DNA of 9,842 bases, from contig DUIP01000225.1 of NCBI GenBank assembly GCA_013330285.1, positions 1-9,842 of the forward strand. The letters are read 5' to 3'. The stretch is from Candidatus Poseidoniaceae archaeon. Lineage in GTDB: Archaea > Thermoplasmatota > Poseidoniia > Poseidoniales > Poseidoniaceae. Below the pieces are notes generated by a model. The model did no database searches and was not told the origin of the DNA. It saw only the letters and a list, made by a program, of their open reading frames with translations. Below, piece by piece: positions 1 to 7,500 of the stretch. The position numbers and the translations under genes are program-made. How positions within the stretch are numbered: the first letter of the stretch is position 1; each line of letters begins with the position of its first letter.

Positions 1-94
1 TCTCTTTCCTTCGCCCCACCCTTGCGGAAAAAGTGAATGTAATCGTATTGAACTTGTCATCAACTTGAAACACCGTGGACACTGGACATGTGGT
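1..94. other. Intergenic or left-edge region upstream of dinB
   Basis: No gene can be assigned with confidence. The dinB reading frame stays open to the left edge but has no start codon other than the TTG at 65. On the minus strand an ATG at 60-58 opens a 20-codon frame that runs out of the window without a stop; it could be the start of a divergent gene but is too short to judge. Another + frame is open from the edge to a TGA at 66-68 and could be the tail of an upstream gene. I see no convincing TATA-like box. Confidence 0.4.
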
Positions 95-1228
95 ATGAGG
101 GAGGATTCGGCAGAGTCCTTGCAAGAGGGCGAACGTATCCTTGTTCACTGTGATTTGGATGCTTTTTTTGCATCGGTTGAAATTCTTCATCGCGATCTTG
201 ACCCTGAACGTCCATTGATCATCGGTTCTGACCCCCAGGGCGGCCGAGGACGGGGCATTGTCTCGACTTGTAATTACGCAGCGAGGGCTTACGGAATCCG
301 TTCAGCGATGCCGATTGGAGAGGCTTGGAGGCGATGTCCAGGAACACCTTTTGGTCCCGGTCATTACATTGGCGGTACGCGTGGATTGTACAGCCGTGCT
401 TCGCGCAAGGTCATGGCCATCTTGCAAGAGCCTGCTGAGCATTTTGAAAAAGCAGGAATCGATGAAGCGTACCTTGACATTACGCAAGCAGTGGGTGGTG
501 ATTGGGATGCAGCTTATGCTATGTGCAGGGATTTGCAACGTCAAATCGTGGAGGAACTGGGCTTAACTGCCTCATTTGGCATAGCACCGACCCGGATCCT
601 CGCCAAGATGTCGAGTGAAATCAACAAACCAAACGGTATCTTCCGAATGCTCCCTGACGAAACATTGGATTTCTTTGTTGGCCGTTCTCTGCGAGATGTG
701 CCTGGTATTGGACCAAAACGGGCAACTCAACTGGCTGAATGGGGTTTTAACACCGTTGACGAAGCATATGAACTCGGTGAATTGGCGCTCGGTCGAATTG
801 CAGGCGAACGTTTTGCATCGTGGATGATTCGGGTGGTCGATGGTGCTACAAGCCGGGAAGTAAGTCCCTTGAGAAGTCGTAAATCAATCGGTAAAGAACA
901 TACGTTTAGGACCGACCAAACGGATAAGGAGAAGGTTCTGAAGCATCTTCAATCCTTGGTTGAGCGGGTGATGACGAAGGCGAAATCAATAGGTGTTGCT
1001 GGACGTCTGTGCGAGGTAAAGGTGCGGTATACAGGATTTGAGACTCATACCCATGGCCGATCGATTCCGGTGGCTATGGATGATGTGGACGTATTTGCAA
1101 GACTTGCAGAGCGCCTGTTTGCGCTCAATGTTGACCACAAACGTTCCGTACGGTTGATCGGTTTCAGGCTTGGACAACTTGCGATGCCTACAACACGGCA
1201 AGCCAAACTGCTTCTCGAAGAGGAATGA
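95..1228 (+). CDS. dinB: Y-family DNA polymerase IV (DinB/Dpo4 type), translesion synthesis
   Basis: Error-prone, distributive DNA polymerase that copies past damaged bases in the cytoplasm. From the ATG at 95 it has 377 residues, slightly longer than E. coli DinB or Sulfolobus Dpo4 (about 350). Visible motifs in order: HCDLDAFFASVE near the N terminus, with metal-binding D20 and the aromatic steric-gate residue F25; the GIDEAYLDIT catalytic motif with D123/E124; the palm motif SFGIAPTRILAKMSSE with the following KPNG; a helix-hairpin-helix thumb motif VPGIGPKRATQLAEWG at about 202-217; then a little-finger domain starting near KSIGKEHTFRTD. ATG 95 is preferred over the in-frame TTG at 65 because it is the first ATG and leaves a normal-length leader before the first motif. 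Neither start has a good Shine-Dalgarno sequence, so the start is less certain than the function. Oddities: the usual Ser before IDE is Gly, and no canonical aromatic PCNA-binding box is evident at the C terminus. It is convergent with valS, with a 3-base gap. Confidence 0.95.
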   Translation: MREDSAESLQEGERILVHCDLDAFFASVEILHRDLDPERPLIIGSDPQGGRGRGIVSTCNYAARAYGIRSAMPIGEAWRRCPGTPFGPGHYIGGTRGLYSRASRKVMAILQEPAEHFEKAGIDEAYLDITQAVGGDWDAAYAMCRDLQRQIVEELGLTASFGIAPTRILAKMSSEINKPNGIFRMLPDETLDFFVGRSLRDVPGIGPKRATQLAEWGFNTVDEAYELGELALGRIAGERFASWMIRVVDGATSREVSPLRSRKSIGKEHTFRTDQTDKEKVLKHLQSLVERVMTKAKSIGVAGRLCEVKVRYTGFETHTHGRSIPVAMDDVDVFARLAERLFALNVDHKRSVRLIGFRLGQLAMPTTRQAKLLLEEE

Positions 1229-1246
1229 ACCTCATTCGAGTGAATG
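1223..1246. terminator. Small inverted repeats at the convergent dinB/valS junction
   Basis: GAATGA (1223-1228) and TCATTC (1232-1237) form a perfect 6-base inverted repeat around ACC and contain both stop codons (TGA on +, TCA read as TGA on -). The arm CATTC can alternatively pair with GAATG at 1242-1246. The stem is short and AT-rich and there is no T-tract, so a role as a bidirectional terminator is speculative. The pairing itself is directly visible. Confidence 0.25.
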
Positions 1247-3724
1247 CATGCGGGTCAGAATGGCGGTGAACGCTTCCAATTCCTTAGGAATGACAACGCC
1301 ACTCACTGGCTGGTTCAATGAGATACCTTGTTCCTTCTTGTGCCCCCAGGTGTCGCTGTTAAACGTCTGTAGGATGGATGAAATGGCACGTAAAGCATCA
1401 CCATGTTCAGTGCCAACACCTGTTTCAGGATGCGGTGCTTGAGGGAACGCATCAACATCAACTGATGATTGGCCATAGATTGTTGATGACACATGGTGAG
1501 TAAAGAATGGGCACACTGGTGTGAACGCTGACATGAAGTCACGCACCACGCGGTGAAGGGTCCATGCAGCTTGTTTGTCTTCATCATAGAGTCGTGATTT
1601 GACCATTTCCAGATAATGGCTCGGTAAGACACCCGTTCCAAATGTTTTGAGCGCCTGAGTTGCAGTGTAAATATCAAGATTTGACCATGCTTGTTCGACC
1701 GTGTCCATTGTTGATTGGAATTCAGCCAAGATCCACTCGTCTTCGATGGCAAGTCCATCTGGGCGAGTATCGAGGTCTGAAGGGACTTCAAATTGCGAGG
1801 CGAATCGTGCCACATTGAACAACTTGGTCAAGACACCGAAGTACTTCTTTTCAATTTCTTCAGGGTTGATATGGAAATCATCACCCACTTGTGCATCGCA
1901 TGCCTTCCAAAGTCGGAAACATTCGCTGCCAATTTTGTTGGCACGTAGGCTTACCGTTTTGTCCGGACCCTTCACTTTCCATGAACCGGTTCGGCCGCCA
2001 GCGCCACATTCCAAGACGGAATCTGCGTCGATTCCATTGCCGAGTGATTTGCTCATCTTACGGCCCCACGGGTCCATGCCGAGTCCGTCAATCCAAACAT
2101 GTTTGAATCCGGGTTGATCAAGCAGCAACGTGGATTTGAGAAGCGTGTAGTATAACCAGGTTCGGACAATTTCCTTGCCTTGGGGTCGTAGTGCGGTTGG
2201 GAATGCATTTTCGAAGACTTCCGGTTGGTTGAGATAACCGCTGACAAAGAGATTTGAATTCGAAGAATCCATCCATGTATCAAACACTTTTTGCTCTCCG
2301 GTAATGGTGCCGAGTGACGCCTTCATTTCACTGAACGAGCCGAGAGATTGACGAGTGTTTCGGTCGAGAACTTCACTGCCTTCTGGTGGTGATTGGCACC
2401 ATGGTTGGACGTAGACTCCGGTGGGTGGAACGATGATTTTTTCCTCATCATCGCAGTACCAAATTGGTATTTCAGTATGGTACCAACGGCGTCTGGATAT
2501 TGGCCAGTCAATGCTGATGTTGTCCATCCAATCGAGAAGAAATTGCTTGTTCCTCTTTGGATGAAATTCAATAGTCTCTGCATGTTCTCTGATTCGATCT
2601 TGAGCATGAGTTTGGCGCACATACCATTCCTTGAGGAGAATGATTTCAACGGGGTTTTTACCACGCTCAGAGACTGGAATTTCCTGTTCACGTTCAACCA
2701 CATTGACCAGTTTTCCTTGTCCTTCAAGGTGTTCGATTGCAGCCTTACGGGCTTCAAGAACAGTCTGTCCAGCAAATGGTCCTGCAAGATCGGTCATACG
2801 TCCTTCAAGGTTGATGGCTTGGAAGGGGGTGAGTCCGAGTTCTCTAAACACGGCCACGTCGTTCTGATCACCGAAAGAACATACCATCAGGACACCACTG
2901 CCAAAGTCCGACTTCACAGATGGGTGGGTTTGAATTTCAACGCTGGTCTCTCGGCCATTGACAGGCATGGGGAGCTTGATTCGTTGACCGACGAGGTGAG
3001 CATATCGCTCGTCGTCGGGATGCACGACCACGACACCACAAGCACAAATCAATTCAGGGCGAGTGGTGGAAATAACGATGGTTGTGCCGTCTTCACACGT
3101 CCATTCAACATCAACAAGTTTTGTTCGACGCGGTAACCTCTCCACCTCGGCATCAGCAATGGTTGTGCCCTCGACTGGATCGTAGATGTTTGGACGTAGG
3201 TCTTCAATGATCGCACCACTCTTGAACAGTTCAATAAAAATCGACTGCGTCACCGTCCTGTATTCTGGGGAGTCAGTCAGGTATTCACGGTCAAAATCAC
3301 ATGATAGGCCAACACGTCGAGCCGTCGTTCGCATGGCTTGAGTGAATTCTTCGATTGTGGTTTTGCACAGTTCCAAAAATTCTGCCCGGTCGTAGGTTTT
3401 CATTTTACGCTTCGTATTCTTTTCAACAGTGAATTCAATGTTGATTCCATTCCTGTCGACACCCCATGGGAAGTAGACTTCTTTGCCCAGCAATCTCTGA
3501 GAGCGAGCAATGACATCGATCATGGAGTATTGAGCGACAGCCCCAATGTGCCATGTTCCTGATGGGTAAGGCGGTGGAGTGTCGATGACGAACATCTCTT
3601 TACCGCTGTCTGGATTAAACGCATAACGGCGAGCATAGACCTGTGGGTCTTCCGCATGTGCTTCCTGAATTCGCTTTTCAAGGTCAATCGACCATCTTTT
3701 GTCACTTAGCGTCGGGGCTGGCAT
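1232..3724 (-). CDS. valS: Valyl-tRNA synthetase (archaeal type, class Ia)
   Basis: Charges tRNA-Val with valine in the cytoplasm. The product has 830 residues from ATG 3724. Rossmann signatures: DTPPPYPSG then WHIGA (59-62) in place of the usual HIGH, and PWGVDRNGINIE at about 86-97. The CP1 editing domain at about 200-350 contains STTRPE (219-224) and FGDQND (284-289), with the conserved aspartate expected for hydrolysis of Thr-tRNA. The second catalytic half has WPISRRRWYHTEIPIWYC (407-424), DTWMDSS, RTWLYYTLL, then KMSKS (556-560). An anticodon-binding helical region follows (about 620-760). A GTG at 3745 is in frame, but ATG 3724 has AGGTGA five bases upstream and is preferred. Between GNGIDADSVLE and FRLW there are about 25 residues more than in most ValRS, and the usual GAD there reads GSE. 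The identification as ValRS rather than IleRS/LeuRS rests on the overall motif set and editing-domain layout; the signature variants look lineage-specific. Confidence 0.93.
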   Translation of the reverse strand: MPAPTLSDKRWSIDLEKRIQEAHAEDPQVYARRYAFNPDSGKEMFVIDTPPPYPSGTWHIGAVAQYSMIDVIARSQRLLGKEVYFPWGVDRNGINIEFTVEKNTKRKMKTYDRAEFLELCKTTIEEFTQAMRTTARRVGLSCDFDREYLTDSPEYRTVTQSIFIELFKSGAIIEDLRPNIYDPVEGTTIADAEVERLPRRTKLVDVEWTCEDGTTIVISTTRPELICACGVVVVHPDDERYAHLVGQRIKLPMPVNGRETSVEIQTHPSVKSDFGSGVLMVCSFGDQNDVAVFRELGLTPFQAINLEGRMTDLAGPFAGQTVLEARKAAIEHLEGQGKLVNVVEREQEIPVSERGKNPVEIILLKEWYVRQTHAQDRIREHAETIEFHPKRNKQFLLDWMDNISIDWPISRRRWYHTEIPIWYCDDEEKIIVPPTGVYVQPWCQSPPEGSEVLDRNTRQSLGSFSEMKASLGTITGEQKVFDTWMDSSNSNLFVSGYLNQPEVFENAFPTALRPQGKEIVRTWLYYTLLKSTLLLDQPGFKHVWIDGLGMDPWGRKMSKSLGNGIDADSVLECGAGGRTGSWKVKGPDKTVSLRANKIGSECFRLWKACDAQVGDDFHINPEEIEKKYFGVLTKLFNVARFASQFEVPSDLDTRPDGLAIEDEWILAEFQSTMDTVEQAWSNLDIYTATQALKTFGTGVLPSHYLEMVKSRLYDEDKQAAWTLHRVVRDFMSAFTPVCPFFTHHVSSTIYGQSSVDVDAFPQAPHPETGVGTEHGDALRAISSILQTFNSDTWGHKKEQGISLNQPVSGVVIPKELEAFTAILTRMHSLE

Positions 3725-3729
3725 GTGCC

Positions 3730-3735
3730 TCACCT
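3730..3735 (-). promoter_or_regulatory. Ribosome binding site of valS
   Basis: Read on the minus strand this is AGGTGA, matching the anti-Shine-Dalgarno end of archaeal 16S rRNA (AGGAGGTGA), five bases before ATG 3724. It decides the start in favour of 3724 over the GTG at 3745. Confidence 0.65.
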
Positions 3736-3784
3736 GGCCCCACACGCATCAATGGTGCGGGTCCGTTTGACGCTGACAGGACTC

Positions 3785-3852
3785 ACCTTTCAAACCAACG
3801 GGTATGGTCCATGGTCTTGATGTGGTCTCTTTAGAATTTCAATTTGAAAGGT
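3785..3852. promoter_or_regulatory. Divergent promoter region with 10-base inverted repeat
   Basis: ACCTTTCAAA at 3785-3794 and TTTGAAAGGT at 3843-3852 are exact reverse complements. Read toward each gene, the same sequence TTTGAAAGGT ends 60 bases before the valS ATG (3724) and 59 bases before the exporter ATG (3912). The right arm also lies in the palindrome TTTCAA-T-TTGAAA (3837-3849), within the most AT-rich part of the region. The equal spacing suggests either paired core-promoter elements (BRE/TATA-like) or a shared regulator site. Which of these is inference. Confidence 0.5.
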
Positions 3853-3874
3853 CAGTTCGTAGGTAGGGCTTTGA

Positions 3875-3892
3875 AGTGTGTCTCCCCACACT
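3875..3892 (+). other. Possible 5' leader hairpin before the exporter gene
   Basis: AGTGTG (3875-3880) and CACACT (3887-3892) pair perfectly around a 6-base loop TCTCCC. The hairpin ends 8 bases before the G-rich ribosome binding site. It is short and may be chance; no known riboswitch class is recognised. Confidence 0.2.
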
Positions 3893-3900
3893 GTAAACAA

Positions 3901-3906
3901 GGGGGT
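3901..3906 (+). promoter_or_regulatory. Ribosome binding site of the exporter gene
   Basis: GGGGGT, a one-mismatch form of GGAGGT, sits five bases before ATG 3912 and supports that start. Confidence 0.5.
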
Positions 3907-3911
3907 TCACT

Positions 3912-6900
3912 ATGGCGGATGATGAAGCATCAAAATCCCCTCAAAAGACATCGGAAAGCGTTGTCGAGCGAATGTCGAACCTCGCAGATTACAGTCGCTC
4001 CCGCCTCCAATCAGGTGCGGTAGATTTGACTGCTCGTGTCAAGGAATTCAAACCGAAAGACGCTCTCGATGCGGTCTTAGAAGCACCAGACCGTTTCAAG
4101 CGGGAGTGGCAAAAAAATGGAGCGACTGGTGCCATCACGCGATTTCCTCTCACTACTGTGATTGTGTTTTTGATGATGACAGCCTTTTTCGTCACTCAAT
4201 CAGGCTTCCTCGATAACACTCGTTTCGATGACGATCTTGACAACCCGGCCCTCAACGTGAATGGTGATTTGGAGGTGTATCTGCCAGATGGTTCGAAGAT
4301 CGCAGATTTGCTCGCGAAAGTCGAAGAAGATTGGACCACCAATGTCATGGTCGTTTACATCGAAAGTGAGTCCCGGAACATCACTGACCAACGGGTTCTT
4401 CAAGAGATCAGTTATGTTGAAAATAAATTGAATCCAGAACTTTCTGATCCAAGCGATGACGTCATCTACATCCTTTCCATTTCGACTGTCCTGAAAGAAG
4501 TCAACTCGAGCGCACCCCGGGTGAGAAAGGCATTCATCGACCAAATTGGGCAATTGGGTTGCAGTGCTCAAAATAATGATGACGATGAATGTGCGTCCTC
4601 AGCTTTTGCCGATGCACTTAACAGCATTCTTGACGATACGACTTCACAACTTGAGGGTGGCTATGAAATTCCATCTCAGCAGACCATTGATTTGGTGATC
4701 GGGGAAATGTATGAGGACGATGGAACCCCGACCCCAGGTTTGGATAAATTGGCACGGGATATTAGCGATGGTGCTGTTGATGAACCCGATGGTACATTGG
4801 ATCGGGCTATCATGGCCATTGCAGTCACTGAAAACAAACCAGCGAAGGAAATCATCGAAAACACACAGAACCTCCTCGACAACATCAGTGTCACACCAAG
4901 GCCTTGTGAATTCAACGCCGATGGTACAGCAGCACCCGGGGGCGAATGCACTTGGGAAGATCTAGGGTTGACCATGACGCTCACCGGCCCGGTTCCAATC
5001 ACGAATTCAGTGACAGAATTTTCATTCAAACTCTTCTGGCAAATTTTCCCATCCGCCGTGGTCCTTGTCGCCATAGGTTTGTTCGTTTTCCACTCCGATT
5101 TACTCCAAGCTGGCATCACTGGAATGCGACCAATTCAGGGAATTAAAGTGGTCATTATTTCAGGTCTGCCAACCCTTTGCGCCGTTTTCTGGACGCTTGG
5201 AATTATTGGTTGGACCGGTTATGAGGTCACGATGACGGTGATCATTGTTGGGCCAATTTTACTTGCTCTTGGCGTCTCATATGGATTGCACATTACCAAT
5301 CGATATGCCGAAGAAGGTGGAACCAAATCTGAAAAAATGAAGGCGTCTTTGTCCTCCACGGGTAAGGCTGTCTTTTTGTCGGCAGTGACAACAGTCATTG
5401 GTTTCATTTCACTTGTATTCACGCCAATGGCACCGATTCAAACTGTAGGAATCGCTCTCTCAGGAGGCATTGTTGTCGTTTACGTACTCACCATGTTCAT
5501 GGTGCCCAACCTCACGCTGCTTCTTGATCTTCGGAAACCAAAACATCCTCCGCTCCGCGCCTTCGAAGTGTTGGTCGAAGTCCCTGTCAAACGAAATGTT
5601 GGGGTCATTGGGGTGTTTGTTTTGTTAATTCTCTTTTCAGCCACTGTTGGCCAAGCCAATGTGGAAGAGAACATCGATCTGCTCGGTATGGCTCCCGAAG
5701 GAGAATTGCCGGTTGTCAAGATGAAGCAATACAGCAAAGAATTCAGTTCAGGTCAAATTGGAATGGTCCTTATTGAGTCAAATATTTCGGGCAACACCAA
5801 TGACAATGATCCGGGAAATGATGACCCCGCAGCGAATCTCCAAGCGATTGATGAGTTGGAGGGATTGCTCAATACTGTTGATGATACCACTGCAGTTTCA
5901 ATTGTATTTTTGATGAAATCTACGGGTATCGCGCCAACGGTTTCGGGAACTGGGTTGAATGAAATTGTTCAAGCAAATCCACTCATACCCCCGGACATCA
6001 AAGAAACTGCAGCCATTCTCTTAGACAATTCTGTAACACAAGACGCGTCGTTTTGGGACCTGTTGATGGCCCCTGATGACTTTGGCCTCCCCGGTGGCCC
6101 TGAAAGTGAAATTTTCCTTCTCAATGTGTTCTACGCATCAATCACTGACGAAACCCGTGAAATTTTCATCAGTAAGGATTTCAGTCGGAATTTGATTTAT
6201 GTGGATATGCCATACCTCCCAGTCGCAGCGACAAGCTCAATGGTTGACGATGTGAATGGCTTTGCCCAAGGCTTCTCTACTCCTTACCAAGATGACAAGG
6301 CCAACGACCTCGCAGGCGTTGCTTCCACAGCAATTGAAGTCAATGAAATGATTGTTGGCTCGCAATGGACCTCACTTGGTTTCGCTGTCATATTGACATT
6401 GATCACCCTCGCTGTGGTGTTCAGGGATGTCAAGTACTCAATGTGGACAACATCTCCTGTGATTGCAACAGTTGCAATGCAATGGCTTGTCATGTGGCAA
6501 ATGGACGTCCCTCTTTCACTCGTGACGGTCATGATTGGATCTATTTTGGTCGGTGTTGGTGTCGACTTTTCCATTCACATCGCCAATCGTATTCGTGAGT
6601 TAGGTGGTGGCATCGATGCCATTCGAAGCGCAGCCATTGGTACTGGTATGTCGTTGTTCGAAGCAGCCGTCGTCACAACCCTTGGTATGCTTACAGCCTA
6701 TCAAATTCCAATTCCAGAAATCAAACCGTTCGTAACTGTCATTCTGATTTTGTTGTGGGTCGCTGCTGCAAGTGCCTTGATTCTTTTACCGGCCATCTTT
6801 GTCACCCTCGAAAAAGCCGGTCTCGGTGCTGTTGGTGGTCGTTCATCGATGGCGAAACGACTTGGTCTTGGCGGGGCGAAACCAGTTGACGTCGATGTTC

Positions 6901-6941
6901 TTGATGCCGCATTGGCCGACGATGTAATCGACGCCTGGTGA
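3912..6941 (+). CDS. RND superfamily exporter, MMPL / archaeal HAE3-like
   Basis: Predicted proton-driven cytoplasmic-membrane exporter of hydrophobic or amphiphilic compounds (lipids, isoprenoids or drugs; substrate unknown). The product has 1009 residues with the duplicated RND layout and 12 predicted membrane spans. An N-terminal charged cytosolic segment (1-77) precedes TM1 (about 79-98). A large external loop follows (100-375), then TM2-6 (about 378-535), TM7 (563-581), a second external loop (582-815), TM8-12 (about 819-965), and a cytosolic tail. The repeats align clearly at TM4 GVSYGLHITNR (454-464) and TM10 GVDFSIHIANR (883-893). D885 is the expected proton-relay acid, whereas the equivalent position in TM4 is S456. 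External loop 1 holds four cysteines (C217, C227, C332, C346) that could form disulfides; loop 2 has an Asn/Asp/Gly-rich stretch near NTNDNDPGNDDP. It is divergent from valS and followed after 36 bases by the EVE gene. The family is confident; substrate and partners cannot be told from sequence. Confidence 0.9.
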   Translation: MADDEASKSPQKTSESVVERMSNLADYSRSRLQSGAVDLTARVKEFKPKDALDAVLEAPDRFKREWQKNGATGAITRFPLTTVIVFLMMTAFFVTQSGFLDNTRFDDDLDNPALNVNGDLEVYLPDGSKIADLLAKVEEDWTTNVMVVYIESESRNITDQRVLQEISYVENKLNPELSDPSDDVIYILSISTVLKEVNSSAPRVRKAFIDQIGQLGCSAQNNDDDECASSAFADALNSILDDTTSQLEGGYEIPSQQTIDLVIGEMYEDDGTPTPGLDKLARDISDGAVDEPDGTLDRAIMAIAVTENKPAKEIIENTQNLLDNISVTPRPCEFNADGTAAPGGECTWEDLGLTMTLTGPVPITNSVTEFSFKLFWQIFPSAVVLVAIGLFVFHSDLLQAGITGMRPIQGIKVVIISGLPTLCAVFWTLGIIGWTGYEVTMTVIIVGPILLALGVSYGLHITNRYAEEGGTKSEKMKASLSSTGKAVFLSAVTTVIGFISLVFTPMAPIQTVGIALSGGIVVVYVLTMFMVPNLTLLLDLRKPKHPPLRAFEVLVEVPVKRNVGVIGVFVLLILFSATVGQANVEENIDLLGMAPEGELPVVKMKQYSKEFSSGQIGMVLIESNISGNTNDNDPGNDDPAANLQAIDELEGLLNTVDDTTAVSIVFLMKSTGIAPTVSGTGLNEIVQANPLIPPDIKETAAILLDNSVTQDASFWDLLMAPDDFGLPGGPESEIFLLNVFYASITDETREIFISKDFSRNLIYVDMPYLPVAATSSMVDDVNGFAQGFSTPYQDDKANDLAGVASTAIEVNEMIVGSQWTSLGFAVILTLITLAVVFRDVKYSMWTTSPVIATVAMQWLVMWQMDVPLSLVTVMIGSILVGVGVDFSIHIANRIRELGGGIDAIRSAAIGTGMSLFEAAVVTTLGMLTAYQIPIPEIKPFVTVILILLWVAAASALILLPAIFVTLEKAGLGAVGGRSSMAKRLGLGGAKPVDVDVLDAALADDVIDAW

Positions 6942-6969
6942 GGAACAGTTCATAGAAGCCCGACTGCTG

Positions 6970-6974
6970 GGTGA
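6970..6974 (+). promoter_or_regulatory. Ribosome binding site of the EVE gene
   Basis: GGTGA three bases before ATG 6978, in the 36-base gap after the exporter stop. It supports the start and is compatible with co-transcription with the exporter gene. Confidence 0.5.
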
Positions 6975-6977
6975 AGC

Positions 6978-7454
6978 ATGGTCAACTGTTGGTTGATGAA
7001 ATCTGAACTCGATGTTTACCCCTACGGACAACTCGTCGCCGATGGCTCGACTCATTGGGATGGGGTTCGTAATTACCAAGCCCGCAACATGATGCGCGAT
7101 GCAATGAAAATTGGGGACCTCGTCCTGTTCTATCATTCCAACTGCAAACCCCCTCACGTCGCAGGTGTGGCACGGGTCTGCAAAGAGGGCTATCCTGACC
7201 ATACCAGCTGGGACGCAACAAGCAAGTACCATGATCCAAAATCTACCCCAGATTCACCTCGATGGTTCATGGTTGATATCGAACCTGTGATCGAGTTGCC
7301 AAACACTGTACCATTGCAATCGGTTCGTGACAATCCAGCGTGCGAGAATATGTTGTTGATACGAAGAGGTCAACGACTTTCCATTCAACCTGTGGAAGAT
7401 ACCGATTTTGATGTCATCCTCTCGATGGGTGGAATCACAAGGAAGGACCTCTAA
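6978..7454 (+). CDS. Stand-alone EVE domain protein
   Basis: Small cytoplasmic protein of 158 residues consisting almost entirely of one EVE domain (PUA-like fold; thymocyte nuclear protein 1 family). Visible family motifs: WLMKSE at 5-10, WDGVRNYQARN at 27-37, GDLVLFYHSNCKPP at 46-59 followed by AGVARV, DPKSTPDSPRW at 86-96, and a C-terminal LLIRRGQRLSIQPV. The EVE fold has an aromatic pocket, and family members are known or proposed to bind modified bases in DNA or RNA. The ligand of this bacterial/archaeal single-domain branch is not established. Length is typical for the stand-alone form. The start is supported by GGTGA just upstream. Minor differences: Cys4 and Leu11 replace the Tyr and Pro I would expect (NYWLMKSEP). 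It lies between the exporter and the aminotransferase on the same strand. Identification is confident; cellular role is open. Confidence 0.94.
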   Translation: MVNCWLMKSELDVYPYGQLVADGSTHWDGVRNYQARNMMRDAMKIGDLVLFYHSNCKPPHVAGVARVCKEGYPDHTSWDATSKYHDPKSTPDSPRWFMVDIEPVIELPNTVPLQSVRDNPACENMLLIRRGQRLSIQPVEDTDFDVILSMGGITRKDL

Positions 7455-7491
7455 CTGAACCTTCATGAGCGTGGTGTGGAAAGCAAGAAAC

Positions 7492-7496
7492 GGTGA
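7492..7496 (+). promoter_or_regulatory. Ribosome binding site deciding the aminotransferase start
   Basis: GGTGA four bases before ATG 7501. The earlier in-frame ATG at 7465 has no such site and lies only 10 bases after the EVE stop codon, so 7501 is the more likely start. Confidence 0.55.
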
Positions 7497-7500
7497 GTCA

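Noticed and set aside
1..60. Divergent minus-strand gene starting at ATG 60
   Set aside because: Twenty open codons at a window edge are compatible with chance; no motif, and no clear ribosome binding site at proper spacing. Sequence to the left would decide.
2393..3136. 247-residue open frame on the + strand, antisense to valS
   Set aside because: It lies wholly inside the well-supported valS gene, has no ribosome binding site or recognisable motif, and its composition is what a complementary frame of a coding sequence gives.
3725..3745. Longer ValRS starting at the GTG at 3745
   Set aside because: The seven extra residues have no ribosome binding site, and AGGTGA is positioned correctly only for ATG 3724.
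6978..7454. EVE gene as part of a restriction or anti-phage system
   Set aside because: EVE domains in such systems are usually fused or next to nucleases, methylases or AAA ATPases; none is present here, and the protein is the short stand-alone form.
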